From Thermoleophilia bacterium (GTDB lineage: Bacteria; Actinomycetota; Thermoleophilia; Miltoncostaeales; Miltoncostaeaceae), in NCBI GenBank assembly GCA_017882585.1, contig JADGPF010000023.1, forward strand, positions 1 through 44,489: 44,489 nucleotides of DNA, given 5' to 3'. Both the position numbers and the translations under genes were made by a program. Shown piece after piece: positions 1 to 7,653 of the stretch. The stretch's first letter is position 1, and each line of letters starts with the position of its first letter. The notes under the pieces were generated by a model. It saw nothing but the letters and a program-made list of their open reading frames with translations, did no database searches and was not told the DNA's origin.

Positions 1-209
1 TACAGGTTCCAGATTCCGGTCACGATCAGCAGCGCGAATCCCGCCCAGAGGATGCGCGTCAGCTGATCGGCCACGGGCTTGAGCGTGGCGGTCCCCAGAC
101 GGCGCAGGACAGGCACGAGGGCAGAGAAGACGATCTGGCCGCCGACCCACACGGCTGCCCCGAGGACGTGGAGAAACAGACGGATATCCTCGACGGTGAT
201 CGGCAGCAT
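1..209 (-). CDS. CopD-like integral membrane protein, N-terminal part (runs off the left edge)
   Basis: The visible 69 codons read as an N-terminal hydrophilic stretch (MLPITVEDIRLFLHVLG), a membrane helix with the VWVGGQIVF pattern, a basic loop (PVLRRLG), and the start of a second helix (ALLIVTGIWNL). The early His in a helix followed by W-x-GG is typical of CopD/DUF2269-type membrane proteins, which are linked to copper import or respiratory membrane functions. The start is the ATG at 207-209, preceded by a weak GAGG. The gene is cut by the window edge, so the rest of the family signature cannot be tested. Family assignment is moderate and substrate is unknown. Confidence 0.6.
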   Translation of the reverse strand, partial: MLPITVEDIRLFLHVLGAAVWVGGQIVFSALVPVLRRLGTATLKPVADQLTRILWAGFALLIVTGIWNL

Positions 210-994
210 CAGGCCTCGGTGGGAGAGATCGCCCTCCGGCAGGAGTAGCGAACGCAAGGATGCCAGTTCCGGGACGCCGCGCGGGTAGGCGGGCAATCCG
301 ATCAACCGCCGACCGGCTACCCGGCGCCCACCGTCAGCGAGCGACCCCCCGGCGGCACGGTGCGGTCAGCGCACCGCGGGCGGCATCGGCGCGTCGTGTA
401 TCACGGGTGCGGCACCCTCGACCCACAGCATGCAGCCGGCCTGGCGGGGGTCGCGGACGTCAAACCGCGTAATCGCGACGCGCGTCCGACTTGTCCGGCT
501 TGCCGAGTACGACCGGCGCACGTGGCGATTCGTGCATGAGGCGGCCCGCAAGCGCGTATGTGGTGACCGCGGCAGCATCGACCCGTGCCGGCGACGTGCG
601 GATCCCGGTCCGTGACCGCGCCGCGATCAGCGGGGGCCGATCTCGGGACGGTCGCTCCGATCGGAAACGCGGCGACCTATGGGCGCCCGATGCTCACGCG
701 CCAAACCGTGGGACCTTCCTCGCGGTACTCGCAGGTGCATTCCCCCCGGGGTTCGGCTTAGAATTGGTGATTCAGTGCGCGCGCGTCAGGGGCGTTGCGC
801 AGTTCGAATGCCTCACCCGGGGCCTCCGCGCCATGGCGCCGCAAGATCACGGTACGGCGGTCGCGTGGCGGGAGTCGCGGACGTCAGGAATCCCGGTGAT
901 CGTCGGGCTCATGCGAAGACTCTCGGTCGGGTCCGGATCTGGCGCACCGACGGCGTGGGCACAATGACCGCGGGGGGACACCCCAGCATGGATC
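210..994. other. Long intergenic region without a convincing gene
   Basis: No open frame here has a plausible start, ribosome binding site and recognisable protein. Short frames on both strands are Arg/Pro-rich shadows of GC-rich DNA. A 21-base segment at 442-462 recurs at 866-886 with one mismatch, the only repeat I noticed. The region separates the CopD-like gene (leftward) from moaA (rightward) and must hold both promoters. It could be a decayed gene. Confidence 0.5.
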
Positions 995-1016
995 ATTTTC
1001 ACGCTATCGTGAAAAT
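995..1016. promoter_or_regulatory. Perfect 9-bp inverted repeat, candidate operator upstream of moaA
   Basis: ATTTTCACG, four bases (CTAT), then CGTGAAAAT form a perfect dyad. It is strikingly A/T-rich for this DNA and is followed by an A/T-rich ATATAT that could act as a -10 region. The size and symmetry suit a dimeric repressor site better than a terminator. I cannot name the regulator. Confidence 0.5.
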
Positions 1017-1022
1017 ATATGC

Positions 1023-1072
1023 GGCAACGCGCGGCGGTCCCGCGCAGACCTGGTCCCCCGAAAGGCGTTGCC
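1023..1072 (+). promoter_or_regulatory. Stem-loop in the moaA 5' leader
   Basis: GGCAACGC at 1023-1030 pairs perfectly with GCGTTGCC at 1065-1072. An inner GC-rich hairpin (GCGCGG with CCGCGC, 1029-1045) competes with its last two bases. The right arm ends just before the in-frame ATG at 1076 and about 30 bases before the preferred GTG start, so the structure could affect translation. It does not visibly match the known Moco riboswitch layout. Confidence 0.4.
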
Positions 1073-1102
1073 TGGATGGTGGCGGTGCGCGAACCTAGGT
1101 CC

Positions 1103-2101
1103 GTGAGTTCCCCTGCGCTTACCGATCGATTCGGTCGGCGACATCGCTCCCTGCGCGTTTCGGTGACGGACCGCTGCAATCTGCGCTGCCGCTACTGCAT
1201 GCCCGCCGAGGGGATGACTTGGCTACGGCGCGACGAGCTCGCCACCGATGAGGAACTTGTTCGACTGACCGCCGTGCTGGTGAGTCTCGGCGTCAGCGAT
1301 ATTCGGATCACCGGCGGGGAGCCGCTCGTGCGGGCCGGCATCACCGATATCCTCGCGCGCCTGCGGGCGCTGCCCGGCGTTGCGGAGATCAGCATGACAA
1401 CCAACGGGGTGTTGCTAGCCGAGCACCTCGATGCGCTCGTGGAGGCCGGTCTCGATCGACTCAACGTGAGCGTGGACAGTTTGGATCCGGGCCGATTTGC
1501 CCAGATCACCCGCCGCAACGACTTGACTCGCGTGCTGGAGGGGCTCGCCGCGTGCGAGCGTCACGTCGCCTTGCGCCCGATCAAGGTGAACGCGGTCGTA
1601 TTGCGCGGTCTGAGCGAGCCGGACGTGTTACCGCTGGCGCGGTTGGCCCGAGACCGCCCGTACGTCGTGCGCTTCATCGAGTCGATGCCGATCGATGCCG
1701 GGCGGACGTGGTCGTCCGAGCAGGTGGTTCCCGGCGAGGAGCTGCGGCGGATGATCGGCGCGACCTGGCCGCTGCGCGAAGTTCCGCGCACCCGTCCGTC
1801 GGCGCCGGGTCGCCGCTGGCGCTTTGGCGACGGCCGCGGCGAGCTCGAGTTCGTCAGCTCGGTGTCCGAACCGTTCTGTGCGAGCTGCGATCGCCTGCGC
1901 CTGACCGCGGACGGTCGCCTGCGCGCATGCCTGTTCGCGACCTCGGAGACCGATCTGCTGACCCCGCTGCGTGCCGGCGCCAACGACGCCCAGCTCACGG
2001 CGCTGATCGCGGAGACCGTCGATGGCAAGGGTCCCGGCCACGGAATCGGGACACCGGGATGGAGCTACGATGGCCGGCCGATGAGCATGATCGGCGGCTA
2101 G
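1103..2101 (+). CDS. moaA: GTP 3',8-cyclase MoaA (molybdenum cofactor synthesis, radical SAM)
   Basis: MoaA uses two [4Fe-4S] clusters and S-adenosylmethionine to cyclise GTP in the first step of molybdopterin synthesis. The 332-residue product has the radical SAM motif CNLRCRYC (Cys 25, 29, 32), the ITGGEPL SAM-binding segment, the C-terminal second-cluster motif FCASCDRLRL with a third Cys in RACLF, and the conserved terminal Gly-Gly (MIGG). The GTG at 1103 is chosen because it places the radical SAM motif at the usual distance and has TAGGT just upstream. In-frame ATGs at 1076 and 1019 are alternatives, but they would add an atypical Arg/Pro-rich extension and start inside the leader hairpin region. 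The stop overlaps the convergent VOC gene's stop in a shared CTAG. Confidence 0.95.
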   Translation: MSSPALTDRFGRRHRSLRVSVTDRCNLRCRYCMPAEGMTWLRRDELATDEELVRLTAVLVSLGVSDIRITGGEPLVRAGITDILARLRALPGVAEISMTTNGVLLAEHLDALVEAGLDRLNVSVDSLDPGRFAQITRRNDLTRVLEGLAACERHVALRPIKVNAVVLRGLSEPDVLPLARLARDRPYVVRFIESMPIDAGRTWSSEQVVPGEELRRMIGATWPLREVPRTRPSAPGRRWRFGDGRGELEFVSSVSEPFCASCDRLRLTADGRLRACLFATSETDLLTPLRAGANDAQLTALIAETVDGKGPGHGIGTPGWSYDGRPMSMIGG

Positions 2102-2529
2102 TCCGGCGAGACGAGCGTCCCGCCCCAGCTCTCGGGCGCGACATCCTCAAGGGTCTCCGAGAATGTCCACTGGTGACCCGCCAGATCTTCGGCGGTGTAC
2201 TGGCGCTCTCCGTAGGGGAAATCGGTCGGTTCCATGACGATGCGGGCGCCCTGACTCGCGGCGCGGGCAAAGTGGGCGTGCACATCGTCGACGCGCACCA
2301 TCACCGAGGCTGTGACCTCGCCCCACCGCGGCGCACGCCGGGTGTCCCGCACGTCACCGATGATGACGGCGCCCTCGCCCGCCCGGAGCTGGGAGCGGTG
2401 GTCGGCACCGATGCGCACCCGCTCCGCGAACCCGAAGGCGGCGGTCAACCAGTCCACCGCGGCGCGGACATCCGGATAGATGAGCACCGGGACGACTGCG
2501 GCATCGGGAATCGAGCGATTCGGGCGCAT
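2098..2529 (-). CDS. VOC (glyoxalase/bleomycin-resistance) superfamily protein
   Basis: The 143-residue protein matches the PhnB-like VOC layout: a VVPVLIYPDVRAAVDWLTAAFGF opening beta-alpha unit in which Asp/Ala-Trp-Leu precede the usual FGF, a central ASVMVRVDDVHAHFARA repeat unit, and a closing TAEDLAGHQWTFSETL segment with the H-x-W-x-F signature. VOC proteins bind metal and act as glyoxalases, dioxygenases or drug-binding proteins, and the sequence does not say which. It is convergent with moaA, and both genes stop within the same CTAG. Start is the ATG at 2527-2529. Confidence 0.85.
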   Translation of the reverse strand: MRPNRSIPDAAVVPVLIYPDVRAAVDWLTAAFGFAERVRIGADHRSQLRAGEGAVIIGDVRDTRRAPRWGEVTASVMVRVDDVHAHFARAASQGARIVMEPTDFPYGERQYTAEDLAGHQWTFSETLEDVAPESWGGTLVSPD

Positions 2530-2598
2530 AATCAGAGCTTACGGCGTCTCTGGGGCTGACGGAGCGCGCTTATCCAGACGGCGACGGCGAGCGTAGCC

Positions 2599-2853
2599 AT
2601 GGTGGCCAAGCTGCGCCCGCTCAACCGGCGCGAGCTCGAGAAGCAGCTCGAGCCGATGCTCTATGCGCACGAGCACACGCTGCTCGTCCTGCCGAGCCTC
2701 GACAAACACGTCGCCGAATGGGTCGACGCGCAAGGCGGCCGGGTGACCGGGGTCGGCTACCGGCGCGACCCACGCACCGTCAACCCACCGGTCCTGCCGC
2801 TCCTCCCGCTATTCAAACTCCGGCCGGACGACTCCCGCCAACAGCCAACGTAA
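2599..2853 (+). CDS. Small hypothetical protein
   Basis: An 84-residue frame starts at ATG 2599 with no clear ribosome binding site. It has a charged amphipathic N-terminal half (LNRRELEKQLEPMLYAHEH), then a V-x-x-W-V-D-A-Q-G-G-R segment, and ends in a proline-rich tail. I do not recognise a family. The codon usage resembles neighbouring genes and the composition is not the Arg/Pro pattern of shadow frames, so it may be real. The divergent VOC gene lies 69 bases away. Confidence 0.45.
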   Translation: MVAKLRPLNRRELEKQLEPMLYAHEHTLLVLPSLDKHVAEWVDAQGGRVTGVGYRRDPRTVNPPVLPLLPLFKLRPDDSRQQPT

Positions 2854-2990
2854 CCCGAACCCGGCGCCGCGCTCCTCCGGTACCGCGCGGCGGCGGCTGT
2901 TCAACAGCCGCTTTGGCGCGAGACGAGTGGACGACTACGGTAGCTTCCAACCGGCTCCCGCACCGGCAACCGCCCGACGAAGGAGCTCAC

Positions 2991-3701
2991 GTGGATTTGC
3001 ACCGAAGGACCTCGCTGATTGCAGGGATCTTCTGGGCTTTTACTTTCATCTTCTCTATCCCCGCGCTCTATTTCTATGACCCCGTCTTGAACCACGTGAA
3101 CTACATCGTCGGTGCCGGCGCCGACACGCGCGTGGCCGTCGGCGCGTTGTTCGAAATCATCCTCGTCATCTCCGGTATTGCCAGCGCCATCGTCCTCTTT
3201 CCGATCCTCAAACGGCAAAACGAGGCCGCTGCTCTTGGCTACGTCGCCTCGAGGATCTTTGAATCAACCATCATCGCTGTCGGCATCATCAGTGTCCTCT
3301 CGGTTGTCACCCTGCGGCAGGACATCGGGGGAGCGGGCGCAGCAGATTCCGGCTCACTCATCATCGCGGGCAGATCTCTCGTCGCGATTCACAAATGGAC
3401 GTTCCTCCTCGGGCCTGCCTTCTGTGCGGGCTTGGGGAACGGGCTGCTATTGGGCTACTTGATGTACACGTCCGGACTCGTGCCACGGCGCATGGCCCTG
3501 CTGGGACTCATAGGCGGCCCGCTGGCCGTCGCTACGGCGATCGCTGTGCTGTTCGGCGCCTACGATCAAACCTCAGCGATCAATTCGCTCTTTACCGTTC
3601 CGGAGATCCTCTGGGAGGCATCGCTCACCCTCTGGCTCCTCTTTAAAGGGTTCAAGCCCTCACCGATCCTCGCACGCGACCGTTCCATCGCGGCGGGCTA
3701 A
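2991..3701 (+). CDS. DUF4386 family membrane protein
   Basis: The 236-residue product is almost entirely hydrophobic, with about six membrane helices. The first is ASLIAGIFWAFTF-like (residues about 7-25) and is followed by a PALYFYDPVLN loop. A central LVAIHKWTFLLGPAFCAGLGNG helix and LMYTSGLVPRRMALLGLIGG are diagnostic of DUF4386 proteins, whose function is unknown. The GTG start at 2991 follows a strong GAAGGAG five bases upstream; longer in-frame starts are unsupported. Codons are noticeably richer in A/T than neighbouring genes (for example TTT, ATT and TCA), which together with the nearby recombinase relic hints at acquisition. Confidence 0.85.
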   Translation: MDLHRRTSLIAGIFWAFTFIFSIPALYFYDPVLNHVNYIVGAGADTRVAVGALFEIILVISGIASAIVLFPILKRQNEAAALGYVASRIFESTIIAVGIISVLSVVTLRQDIGGAGAADSGSLIIAGRSLVAIHKWTFLLGPAFCAGLGNGLLLGYLMYTSGLVPRRMALLGLIGGPLAVATAIAVLFGAYDQTSAINSLFTVPEILWEASLTLWLLFKGFKPSPILARDRSIAAG

Positions 3702-3811
3702 ACGCCGGTCGGGTGACTCCCGAACGCTGGCGCAGGCGACTTTTGCCTTCGCTCGACCGTCGACCAGCCAGACGGGTACCGAGGACGACGAGCATGGATT
3801 AAGTCGGGTCG

Positions 3812-4087
3812 CTACGCAGCGGAGGTGGCACGTTCCATCAGCGTTCCCGCACGGATCGTCTTCGCCATGTCCCTGGACTCCTCGCGGTACCACGTTCCGT
3901 TTTCGAACTCGATGGCCGGATAGAGCTTCTGACCTGTGTGATCGATGATCTCCTCGCGCCTGCTCGGCCGGGAGGGTCCGGGGGCGAGTTCGTACGTAAC
4001 GTTCATTTCTTTCAGTGCCTTCTCGACCCTCCAACACGCCCCGGTCTTAAGCCATTCGAGCTTGCAGCGATGGAGCTTGACGGGCAT
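3812..4087 (-). CDS. Thioredoxin-fold protein (GST N-terminal / glutaredoxin-like domain)
   Basis: The 91-residue protein is a single thioredoxin-like domain. It opens with a beta strand (VKLHRC) and a helix (CWRVEKALKEMNVTYE), continues to a cis-Pro loop (KLYPAIEFENGTWYRE) and ends with ESRDMAKTI, as in the GSH-binding half of glutathione transferases. There is no alpha-helical C-terminal domain. The start ATG at 4085-4087 follows AGAAGG; a longer frame upstream adds only Arg-rich sequence. It may bind low-molecular-weight thiols or act on disulfides. Substrate unknown. Confidence 0.8.
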   Translation of the reverse strand: MPVKLHRCKLEWLKTGACWRVEKALKEMNVTYELAPGPSRPSRREEIIDHTGQKLYPAIEFENGTWYREESRDMAKTIRAGTLMERATSAA

Positions 4088-4140
4088 TCGGCCTTCTCTT
4101 TGCGTGGGACCCGAACCGCGTCTACGCGCCTGGAACAAGT

Positions 4141-4341
4141 GCCCGAATCACTGCCGCCGCTGACCGACTCCGCGACACACTCGAAACACGCGAGCCCGCG
4201 CAGACGAAGGCGCTCCTGTGGCTGCTGATCAAGGAGCTCCGCGTGAACGGAGGGTCGAAAATCCTCCCGAGCCACCGCGTCGGCACGCCGAGGTTTGCGC
4301 AACGAAAAGTCCAGTGGGCAGTACTGGGATCGAACCAGTGA
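4141..4341 (+). pseudogene. C-terminal relic of a site-specific recombinase next to tRNA-Val
   Basis: An open frame without a start reads ADRLRDTLETREPAQTKALL, then LLIKELRVNGG, then KILPSHRVGTP, and continues antisense into the tRNA-Val gene. This matches the end of actinobacterial large serine recombinases, where a helix is followed by L-I-x-E-x-R-V-x-x-R-x-x-I-x-P-x-x-R-V. The catalytic resolvase domain and recombinase core are absent, and the sequence upstream (4088-4140) shows nothing related. The relic points towards the tRNA 3' end, the usual attachment site of integrating elements. Confidence 0.55.
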
Positions 4342-4386
4342 CCCCTCGCGTGTGAAGCGAGTGCTCTCCCGCTGAGCTAACTGCCC
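4315..4386 (-). tRNA. tRNA-Val (anticodon CAC)
   Basis: On the minus strand a complete cloverleaf is visible: acceptor stem GGGCAGT/ACTGCCC, D arm TAGCTCAGCGGGAGAGC, anticodon stem CTCGC/GCGAG with loop TTCACAC (CAC), and T arm ACTGG-TTCGATC-CCAGT. The discriminator is A and CCA is not encoded. The length of 72 is normal. The recombinase relic abuts its 3' end. Confidence 0.95.
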
Positions 4387-4494
4387 GGGATATCGCGGCT
4401 GCTCGGATGCCGGTCCGATACTTTTGCGGTGCCTCCGCGCGCACCGATACTGCCATAAACCGACGGGGCTCGGCACGCCGATGGCCGTCAGGCC

Positions 4495-5118
4495 CTATCC
4501 CAGGTCGACCTCCTCGATGCCGCCGGGATACGTCTCGTGCCTGCGCAGGAGGGCCGGGATCGTCCGCAGCAAGACGGCGAGGTCCAGGCGCATGCTCCAG
4601 TTGTCGACGTAGTGCACGTCGATGATGATGCGCTGCGACCACGGGAGCGTCGAACGCCCGCTGATCTGGGCGAGGCCCGTGATTCCCGGCCGCGCGCGAA
4701 GGCGCCGGCGCTGCTCGGGCGTATAGCGCTCGACCTGGTCGCGCAGGGTTGGGCGCGGGCCCACGAGGCTCATATCGCCGATCAGCACGTTGATCAACTG
4801 GGGCAGTTCGTCGACCGACAGGGCACGCAGTCGCGCTCCGACCTTGGTGATGCGCGCGTCGCCGGCGTCATTGTCGAGGCCGGCACCGATGTATTCGGCG
4901 CCGTCGACCATCGTGCGGAATTTGATCAGCCGGAACTCGCGCCCGTCCAGGCCGACACGCGTCTGGCGGTAGAAGGCGGTGCCGCGCGAGTCACGGCGGA
5001 TGAGGATCGCGACGATTCCGAACACCGGTGTCATCACCACGAGCAGTGGGATCGCGATCGCCAGGTCGAGGATGCGCTTGGCGCGCCCCCCGACCGGCTC
5101 AGGGAAGGAGCGACTCAA
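4495..5118 (-). CDS. Bacterial sugar transferase (undecaprenyl-phosphate glycosyl-1-phosphate transferase)
   Basis: These enzymes transfer a sugar-1-phosphate onto undecaprenyl phosphate to start exopolysaccharide or glycan repeat synthesis at the inner membrane. The product has an N-terminal re-entrant membrane helix (LDLAIAIPLLVVMTPVFGIV), the F-R-L-I-K-F-R-T-M motif, D-E-L-P-Q-L-I-N-V, the MSLVGPRP motif and PGITGLAQISGR. No N-terminal multi-helix domain is present, so it is the short PglC/WcaJ-C type. The most likely start is TTG at 5116-5118, overlapping the upstream glycosyltransferase by 20 bases with AGG seven bases before it; no ATG or GTG fits. It is the last gene of a three-gene operon. 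Confidence 0.9.
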   Translation of the reverse strand: MSRSFPEPVGGRAKRILDLAIAIPLLVVMTPVFGIVAILIRRDSRGTAFYRQTRVGLDGREFRLIKFRTMVDGAEYIGAGLDNDAGDARITKVGARLRALSVDELPQLINVLIGDMSLVGPRPTLRDQVERYTPEQRRRLRARPGITGLAQISGRSTLPWSQRIIIDVHYVDNWSMRLDLAVLLRTIPALLRRHETYPGGIEEVDLG

Positions 5119-6316
5119 CGACCTGCACGAAGCGCGCGGACAACTCGCGCCGGTTGTAGTGCGTCTGCACGTACTCGATCCCCTTAGCGCCCATCGCGCG
5201 CGCGTGCTGACGGTCGTCAGCCAGCGCCTGCAGGGCACCGGCGAGTGCGCCCGAGTCTTCGGCCGCGGTCACGATGCCGCAGCCGGCCGCGCGTACAGCC
5301 CGGGCGGCTTCGCCGTCAGGAACCGCAGCAACTATTGGTCGACCGGCGCCCATGTAGTCGAACAGTTTATTCGGCATGGCTCCGCCGAACAGTGGCGCAT
5401 CCTGATAGGTCAACAGGCACGCGTCGGCGCGGGCCAGCCAGGATGGCACGTCGCGCTTAGGGATCGGTCCGGCAAAGCTCACGTTGGTCAGACCACGCTC
5501 CTTGGCCCGCGCAATGAGTTCGGCCTTGCGGTCGCCGTCGCCGACGAGAGCGACATGAATTCGCGGATCCGAGACGAGACGGGCTGCGGCGTCGAGCACC
5601 GTGAACAGCGAGCTGTACGTGCCGTGCTGGCCCATGAACATGGCGACGAACGTGTCAGGACCGACCGGCAGCCGGACGACGGTCGGGTCGACGGGCCCGT
5701 CCGGTGGATCGATGCCATTGGTAATCAGCGTGACGGCGTTCGCCGGCACGCCCGCGTCGACGACCCCGTCGCGGATCCCTTCGGTGAGGGCGATGACTCG
5801 GTCGGCCCGCGAATAGCAGTACCCAGCCATGCGGTCCATGACGGCGATCGCCTTGGCATTGGTCATCAACCCGGTGGCAAGCGCGGATTCCGGCCAGAGG
5901 TCGCGCACTTCAAGGACAAAGCGCGTACGTCGCAGGCGTGCCACCACGGCGCCTAGAACGCCGACGGTCAGCGGCGGAGACGAGGCGACGACGACATCAG
6001 GCCGGGCGGTGCGCATCGCGGCCGGAAACGCAGATGTCGAGAAGCTCAGGTGGTTTGCCGCCCGCGAGCGTACATCGTTGCCGTAACCCGTCGACGAGTA
6101 GGCGCGCAGTACGTCGATCCCGTCTTCGGTGCGCCGCACGGTTCGACGCCCGGCGAATTCGGTGGGCGCTTCGCGGGTCGTATGCAGGACCTTTGATGTG
6201 ATGACGGTGACGTCGTGGCCAGCGTCGGCGAGCGCTCGCACATGTCGCCAATGGCGCACGCCACCCGGATGATCCGGGGTGACGACATATTGCGAGATAT
6301 AGAGAATCCTCCCCAT
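5099..6316 (-). CDS. GT4 glycosyltransferase, WbuB-like
   Basis: The 405-residue protein has the two-Rossmann GT-B fold. Its N-terminal half starts ILYISQYVVTPDHPGGVRHW, with the Gly-rich acceptor-side loop, and contains VLEVRDLWPESA, a hallmark of the WbuB-type GT4 subfamily (nucleotide-sugar aminosugar transferases). Its C-terminal half carries FVAMFMGQHGTYSSL and the nucleotide-binding segment LFDYMGAGRPIVAAVPDGEA. The ATG start at 6316 follows the upstream glycosyltransferase stop by six bases, so the two are co-transcribed. It probably adds a sugar to the lipid-linked intermediate begun by the adjacent sugar transferase. Confidence 0.9.
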   Translation of the reverse strand: MGRILYISQYVVTPDHPGGVRHWRHVRALADAGHDVTVITSKVLHTTREAPTEFAGRRTVRRTEDGIDVLRAYSSTGYGNDVRSRAANHLSFSTSAFPAAMRTARPDVVVASSPPLTVGVLGAVVARLRRTRFVLEVRDLWPESALATGLMTNAKAIAVMDRMAGYCYSRADRVIALTEGIRDGVVDAGVPANAVTLITNGIDPPDGPVDPTVVRLPVGPDTFVAMFMGQHGTYSSLFTVLDAAARLVSDPRIHVALVGDGDRKAELIARAKERGLTNVSFAGPIPKRDVPSWLARADACLLTYQDAPLFGGAMPNKLFDYMGAGRPIVAAVPDGEAARAVRAAGCGIVTAAEDSGALAGALQALADDRQHARAMGAKGIEYVQTHYNRRELSARFVQVVESLLP

Positions 6317-6322
6317 GCAGTC

Positions 6323-7585
6323 CTAGGGAACTGCGATGTGGGGAATGTTGTCTCCGGCCGGGTCGGCCTCGGGGGCCGTGGTGTGTTGGCGGGCGAGCAC
6401 ATCGCGATATACGCTCTCGATCTGTTGGGCGACGGCGGACCAGGTCAGCGTTTCCTTGGCCCGCGCGGCAGCAAGCCCGCCCATGGCCTCGGCACGGCCC
6501 GGTGTTCCGAGCACCGCTCGCAGGGCATCGGCCAGTGCAGGAACGTCACCCGGGGCAACCAAGGCTCCCGTGACTCCGTCCTCGACCAATTCCGGGGTGC
6601 CGCCGACGGGCGTCGCGATGACCGCGCGTCCCGCCACCATCGCCTCGCAAATCACCGTCGGCAGTCCCTCGCTGAGGGACGGCAGCACCAAGACGTCACA
6701 CGCACCCATCCATGCTCCGACATCGTCGTGAGGCACGTTGCCGGCGAACCGTACCGATTCGCCGATGCCGAGCTCAGCCACGCGCGTCTCAAGTTCGGCC
6801 CGCAGCGGACCTTCACCGACGATGGCGAGCAGTGGCCGCGCGCCGGGATCGGCCGCGGTGGTGCCGATGGCGTCCACCAGGTCCGCAACGCCCTTGAGCT
6901 CGGTGAGGTGCCCGACAAACAGCGCGACTGGACGGTCGGCCGGGAGCCCGAGCGCCCTTCGGGCAACGGCGCGGTCAATGTCGGCAAAATGCGACGGGTC
7001 GGCCCCGTTGGGAATCACGCGGACACCCTGGCGCGGCCGTGCGAGATCGCATACTCCGTGGGCGACCGCATGGCTGACGGCGATGATCTGGTCGAGCTCG
7101 GTGATCGACTCGATCACGGTACGGCGCCAGGCGGCGCTGCGGTTTGGCGTCTGAAGGACATCGGCGGATCCGTGCGCGGTGGCGACGACGGGAACGCCGA
7201 CGGCGTGTCCCGCCGATGCCGCAGCCCAGCCGTCGGGCACGAGCATGTGGGCGTGGACGAGATCGAACGGCCAGTCGCGGTACGTGCGGCGCACGTGTCC
7301 AATGATCGCTCGCAGGGTGGTGTGCACGACACCCGGGCCGAGCTTGGCCCCGGGCAGGACGAACATGCGCGGGTGCAGCACGGGAACCCCGTCGATTCGC
7401 GTACAGCGGGGGACGGCGCGATGGGCGGCGTAGCGCGCGACGCCGGGAGGCGCCCATCCCACCGGGGAGATCACCCGGACATCATGGCCGCGCTCGCGCA
7501 GCGCGCACACCTGCTGGTGGACAAATGTTCCCGCGGTCGTATCGACCTCGCTGGGATACAGGTGGCTAATGGTCAGAATCCGCAC
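6323..7585 (-). CDS. GT4 family glycosyltransferase
   Basis: This 420-residue GT-B enzyme begins VRILTISHLYPS, and its N-terminal domain carries the VHAHMLVPDGWAA and VATAHGSD-like motifs. The C-terminal domain has ALFVGHLTELKGVADLVDAI and the canonical E-x7-E region LPSLSEGLPTVICEAMVAGR followed by VIATPVGGTPE. Start is taken at the GTG 7583-7585, ten bases after GGAAGG; the GTG at 7594 is too close to that site. It heads the operon with the WbuB-like and sugar transferase genes, pointing to capsule or exopolysaccharide synthesis. Donor and acceptor sugars cannot be read from sequence. Confidence 0.9.
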   Translation of the reverse strand: MRILTISHLYPSEVDTTAGTFVHQQVCALRERGHDVRVISPVGWAPPGVARYAAHRAVPRCTRIDGVPVLHPRMFVLPGAKLGPGVVHTTLRAIIGHVRRTYRDWPFDLVHAHMLVPDGWAAASAGHAVGVPVVATAHGSADVLQTPNRSAAWRRTVIESITELDQIIAVSHAVAHGVCDLARPRQGVRVIPNGADPSHFADIDRAVARRALGLPADRPVALFVGHLTELKGVADLVDAIGTTAADPGARPLLAIVGEGPLRAELETRVAELGIGESVRFAGNVPHDDVGAWMGACDVLVLPSLSEGLPTVICEAMVAGRAVIATPVGGTPELVEDGVTGALVAPGDVPALADALRAVLGTPGRAEAMGGLAAARAKETLTWSAVAQQIESVYRDVLARQHTTAPEADPAGDNIPHIAVP

Positions 7586-7653
7586 GGATGACACGCCTTC
7601 CCGGGCCTCACGCCTCGCCCTCACGGTGATCTTGACATGTCGGAGGCCCGACC

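Noticed and set aside
1019-1102. moaA start at ATG 1019
   Set aside because: It would place the start just before the leader stem-loop, so the stem would be translated, and add a non-conserved Arg/Pro-rich extension.
1023-1102. Moco riboswitch upstream of moaA
   Set aside because: A stem-loop exists, but the characteristic conserved segments of that riboswitch are not recognisable by eye.
4315-4386. Second attachment site copy matching the tRNA-Val 3' end
   Set aside because: No matching segment was noticed elsewhere in the window, so an element boundary cannot be drawn.
6215-7591. Plus-strand open frame across two glycosyltransferase genes
   Set aside because: It is His/Arg/Gly-rich without domains and lies antisense to two recognisable GT4 enzymes.
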